Source: Patescibacteria group bacterium
GTDB lineage: Bacteria; Patescibacteriota; Microgenomatia; UBA1406; GWC2-37-13
DNA length: 7,296 nt
Reading direction: 5' to 3'
Assembly: GCA_943356515.1 (NCBI GenBank)
Contig: CALRFM010000053.1
Span: 1-7,296, forward strand
This document shows, one piece after another, positions 5,437 through 7,296 of the stretch (position 1 is the first letter of the stretch; every line of letters begins with the position of its first letter). A program made the translations under genes and the position numbers. The notes under the pieces were generated by a model, which had not been told where the DNA came from, did no database searches, and saw only the letters and a program-made list of their open reading frames with translations.

Positions 5437-6168
5437 ATGTCTGAGAAACAAGTTATCACATTCAAATCGGTAGATAAATTCTTCTACCTTCATCATCAAA
5501 AAACACTGAAAGAATTTGTGCAAGCTATGTTTATGAGGCAAAAGACACTGGAACATGTAAAAGCGCTTGAAGATGTATCCTTTTCTATCGCCCCTGGTGA
5601 AAGTGTAGGAATAATCGGCCGTAATGGTGCAGGAAAGTCTACGTTACTCAAGCTCATAGCAGGAGTATCTCAGCCAAGTAAAGGGCAGGTAGTAGTAGAA
5701 GGGCGTGTATCTCCACTCATTGAACTGGGAGCCGGCTTCCACCCTGAATTAACGGGACGTGAGAACGTGTTTCTTAATGGTGTTATCATGGGACTTCATG
5801 AAGATTATATTAAAGAAAAATTTGACGAAATAGTAGCCTTCTCAGAAATTCATGATTATATAGACACCCCAGTAAAATACTATTCATCCGGCATGTATAT
5901 GCGACTCGCCTTTTCAGTAGCAGTACACGTAGATCCTCAAGTACTTCTTATTGACGAAATATTTAGTGTAGGAGATGCAGGGTTTCAATCAAAGTGTATG
6001 AAAAAAATGAATGATTTTAAGAAGAAAGGCGTTACCATCATTTTTATCAGTCACTCAACACCACAAGTACAAGCCTTTTGTGACAGGGTATTGTATTTAC
6101 AAGATGGAAAGCTCACTTTTGACGGTCCGACAGAAGAAGGAATAGCATTATATTTGAAACAATTATAA
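5437..6168 (+). CDS. ABC-2 polysaccharide exporter ATP-binding subunit (Wzt/TagH/KpsT-type)
   Basis: A 243-residue nucleotide-binding domain that would power export of a lipid-linked glycan from the cytoplasmic face. Visible motifs: GRNGAGKST (61-69, Walker A, Lys67); LIELGAGFHPELTGRENVFL (94-113), the exporter-specific segment after the Q-loop position; YYSSGMYMRLAFS (148-160), the signature of this subfamily in place of LSGGQ; VLLIDEIFSVGD (169-180), with Walker B Asp173 and catalytic Glu174; and ISHS (204-207), with the H-loop His206. The N-terminus FKSVDKFFYLHHQKTLKEF is typical of the family. The protein ends just after the ATPase domain, so it lacks the C-terminal carbohydrate-binding domain found in longer Wzt proteins of E. 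coli O8/O9a type. The permease follows after 8 bp. The hairpin lies 18 bp upstream of its ATG, and there is no recognisable Shine-Dalgarno. Confidence 0.93.
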   Translation: MSEKQVITFKSVDKFFYLHHQKTLKEFVQAMFMRQKTLEHVKALEDVSFSIAPGESVGIIGRNGAGKSTLLKLIAGVSQPSKGQVVVEGRVSPLIELGAGFHPELTGRENVFLNGVIMGLHEDYIKEKFDEIVAFSEIHDYIDTPVKYYSSGMYMRLAFSVAVHVDPQVLLIDEIFSVGDAGFQSKCMKKMNDFKKKGVTIIFISHSTPQVQAFCDRVLYLQDGKLTFDGPTEEGIALYLKQL

Positions 6169-6176
6169 TATTTTTT

Positions 6177-6938
6177 ATGTTTAAATACTGGGATTTAGTA
6201 AAACACCTCACATTACGAGAAATTAGAGCGCGCTACAAGCAGTCATTTTTAGGGCTCTTTTGGGTTATTCTCAACCCATTTTTCCAAATGCTTATATTAA
6301 GTTTTGTGTTTTCAAACATTATGCGATTTCCCGATTTGGGAGTCCCATATCCTGTATTTTTATATGCAGGATTATTGCCATGGATTTACTTTAATACGGC
6401 ACTTGGAGCCAGTACCGATGTTCTTATAAACAATTCTCCCCTTATTAAAAAAATATATTTTCCCCGAGAAATATTGGTATTGTCATCACTTTTAGCCAAG
6501 ACGTTTGACTTCTTTTTATCAAGCATTCTTTTTATTGCACTGCTCCTCTTTTTCAAAGTCACCTTTACGTGGTACATGCTTATGTTTATTCCTATATTTA
6601 TGATTCAGTTCATATTTACGTATGGTCTTGGTCTCCTTCTATCTTCACTGAATTTATTTTACCGTGATGTGCAATTTTTGTTTAACCTTATTCTCACCAT
6701 GTGGTTTTACTTAACACCTGTGTTATATGCTACTGAATTTTTTCCGCAAGAGTACCGATGGATATTTAAAATAAATCCCATGTCTGTGTTTATTAATGCC
6801 TATCGTCAAGTGCTTCTTGGTGGAAACATGCCCAATTGGGGAAGTTTATTTATAGGAGCTGCCATATCAGTCTTCTTATTTACCGCTTCGTATATGTTAT
6901 TCAAGCGGCTTGAAGGAGCCTTCGCAGATGTGGCTTGA
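6177..6938 (+). CDS. ABC-2 polysaccharide exporter permease subunit (Wzm/TagG/KpsM-type)
   Basis: A 253-residue inner-membrane protein with about six hydrophobic segments (roughly 28-49, 59-77, 108-127, 132-155, 165-185 and 222-243), the standard size and layout for the family. Conserved blocks include the amphipathic interface segment LREIRARYKQSFLGLFW (13-29), FLYAGLLPWIYF (61-72), the coupling region NNSPLIKKIYFPREIL (85-100), NLFYRDV (159-165), LTPVLY (179-184) and INPMSVFINAYRQ (199-211). It would form a dimeric channel with the ATPase encoded 8 bp upstream and carry a lipid-linked glycan across the membrane. Nothing is visibly truncated. Its stop is 4 bp from the stop of a convergent gene. 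Confidence 0.93.
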   Translation: MFKYWDLVKHLTLREIRARYKQSFLGLFWVILNPFFQMLILSFVFSNIMRFPDLGVPYPVFLYAGLLPWIYFNTALGASTDVLINNSPLIKKIYFPREILVLSSLLAKTFDFFLSSILFIALLLFFKVTFTWYMLMFIPIFMIQFIFTYGLGLLLSSLNLFYRDVQFLFNLILTMWFYLTPVLYATEFFPQEYRWIFKINPMSVFINAYRQVLLGGNMPNWGSLFIGAAISVFLFTASYMLFKRLEGAFADVA

Positions 6939-6942
6939 TCCT

Positions 6943-7296
6943 TTATTTCTTATTGTAATATCGGGCTATATACGTTCTATAGAAAATAGCGCACGTATCG
7001 AAAAAGATGATGATAATTGCTCTCATAGTGGCGGCATTGGTGATAGAGCTAAAGGTATAATCTAATTTTATTGGTGCTTCAAAAATTCGTGTATATCCAA
7101 GTTGTCTGGCAGCAACTATAATCTCCAAATCTCCTGCAAACTTTTGCTCAACAAGTCGGGGAAGAATTTTTTTCAGAACATTTTTTTTGAATATTTTTAT
7201 ACCCGCTTGTGTATCTGTAACTTGAATATTAAAGAGCATTTTAACCAAATAATAATATCCATAGCTCAAGACTTTACGACTCCATGGGTAATGTAC
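6943..7296 (-). CDS. Glycosyltransferase family 2, DPM1-like (C-terminal part, 5' end outside window)
   Basis: The minus-strand frame stays open to the window edge (117 visible residues, starting VHYPWSRKVLSYGYYYLVK), so the gene continues beyond base 7296. The TTG at 7267-7269 is internal and is not evidence for a start. The segment fits the C-terminal part of DPM1-like GT2 enzymes: SRKVLSYGYYYLVKMLF, then VTDTQAGIKIFKK (family DtqaGfK.f), then a FAGDLEIIVAARQLGY block (family fDlElL..a...Gy), then EAPIKLDY (family EvPv.w). The catalytic N-terminal half with the DDG and DxD motifs would lie to the right. The end has a moderately hydrophobic stretch (about 84-98) and a basic tail (ARYYNKK). 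It is convergent with the exporter permease, so it belongs to a separate transcript but probably to the same glycan locus. Confidence 0.85.
   Translation of the reverse strand, partial: VHYPWSRKVLSYGYYYLVKMLFNIQVTDTQAGIKIFKKNVLKKILPRLVEQKFAGDLEIIVAARQLGYTRIFEAPIKLDYTFSSITNAATMRAIIIIFFDTCAIFYRTYIARYYNKK

Noticed and set aside
7267..7269. TTG as start codon of the minus-strand GT2 gene
   Set aside because: The frame continues open to the window edge with family-like residues (HYPWSRKVLS), so the codon is internal.
1..7296. Defence system, prophage, transposase, tRNA or rRNA gene
   Set aside because: No protein motif or RNA structure of these kinds is visible; all recognisable genes belong to glycan synthesis or export.

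Overview
This window is part of a cell-surface glycan locus. Eight genes lie on the plus strand in one direction. They run from sugar-nucleotide modification, through glycosyl transfer, to ABC export. A ninth gene converges on them from the right edge. Both edge genes are cut by the window. The base composition is AT-rich, and it looks richest in AT across roughly 260-2100. Genes overlap or nearly touch, and I see almost no Shine-Dalgarno sequences. All genes read with the standard code. This compactness, together with a dispersed repeat that encodes an LRQAQDD-type peptide inside a gene, suggests a Patescibacteria/CPR-like genome (for example a Parcubacteria lineage). That placement is inference; another environmental low-GC bacterium is possible.

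Layout. Positions 1-246 hold the C-terminal end of an RmlC-like cupin (sugar 3,5-epimerase family). 261-1382 is a PLP-dependent DegT/DnrJ/EryC1/StrS sugar aminotransferase. 1379-2101, 2102-2950 and 2947-3648 are three GT-A family 2 glycosyltransferases, joined by ATGA overlaps or directly abutting codons. 3649-3801 is the only sizeable gap (153 bp) and holds an imperfect palindromic repeat. 3802-5388 is a multi-spanning GT-C-type membrane glycosyltransferase. A strong GC-rich hairpin begins in its stop codon. 5437-6168 and 6177-6938 are the ATPase and permease of a Wzt/Wzm (TagH/TagG)-type polysaccharide exporter. 6943-7296 on the minus strand is the C-terminal end of another GT2 enzyme, whose stop lies 4 bp from the permease stop.

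How they may work together (inference from families). The cupin and the aminotransferase would help make a modified, probably amino, deoxysugar nucleotide. The WbbL-like GT2 would build the glycan on a lipid carrier. The DPM1-like GT2 enzymes could make polyprenyl-phosphate sugars, and the GT-C protein would use such a lipid-linked sugar on the outer face of the membrane. The ABC-2 pair would move the lipid-linked chain across the membrane.

The most unusual signals are in the middle glycosyltransferase (2102-2950). Its reading frame contains a heptanucleotide tandem repeat and also a 35-bp stretch matching the intergenic palindromic repeat. Both are translated in frame. I found no evidence of a wholly new system; the novelty lies in repeat invasion of, and possible variation in, a surface-glycan gene.
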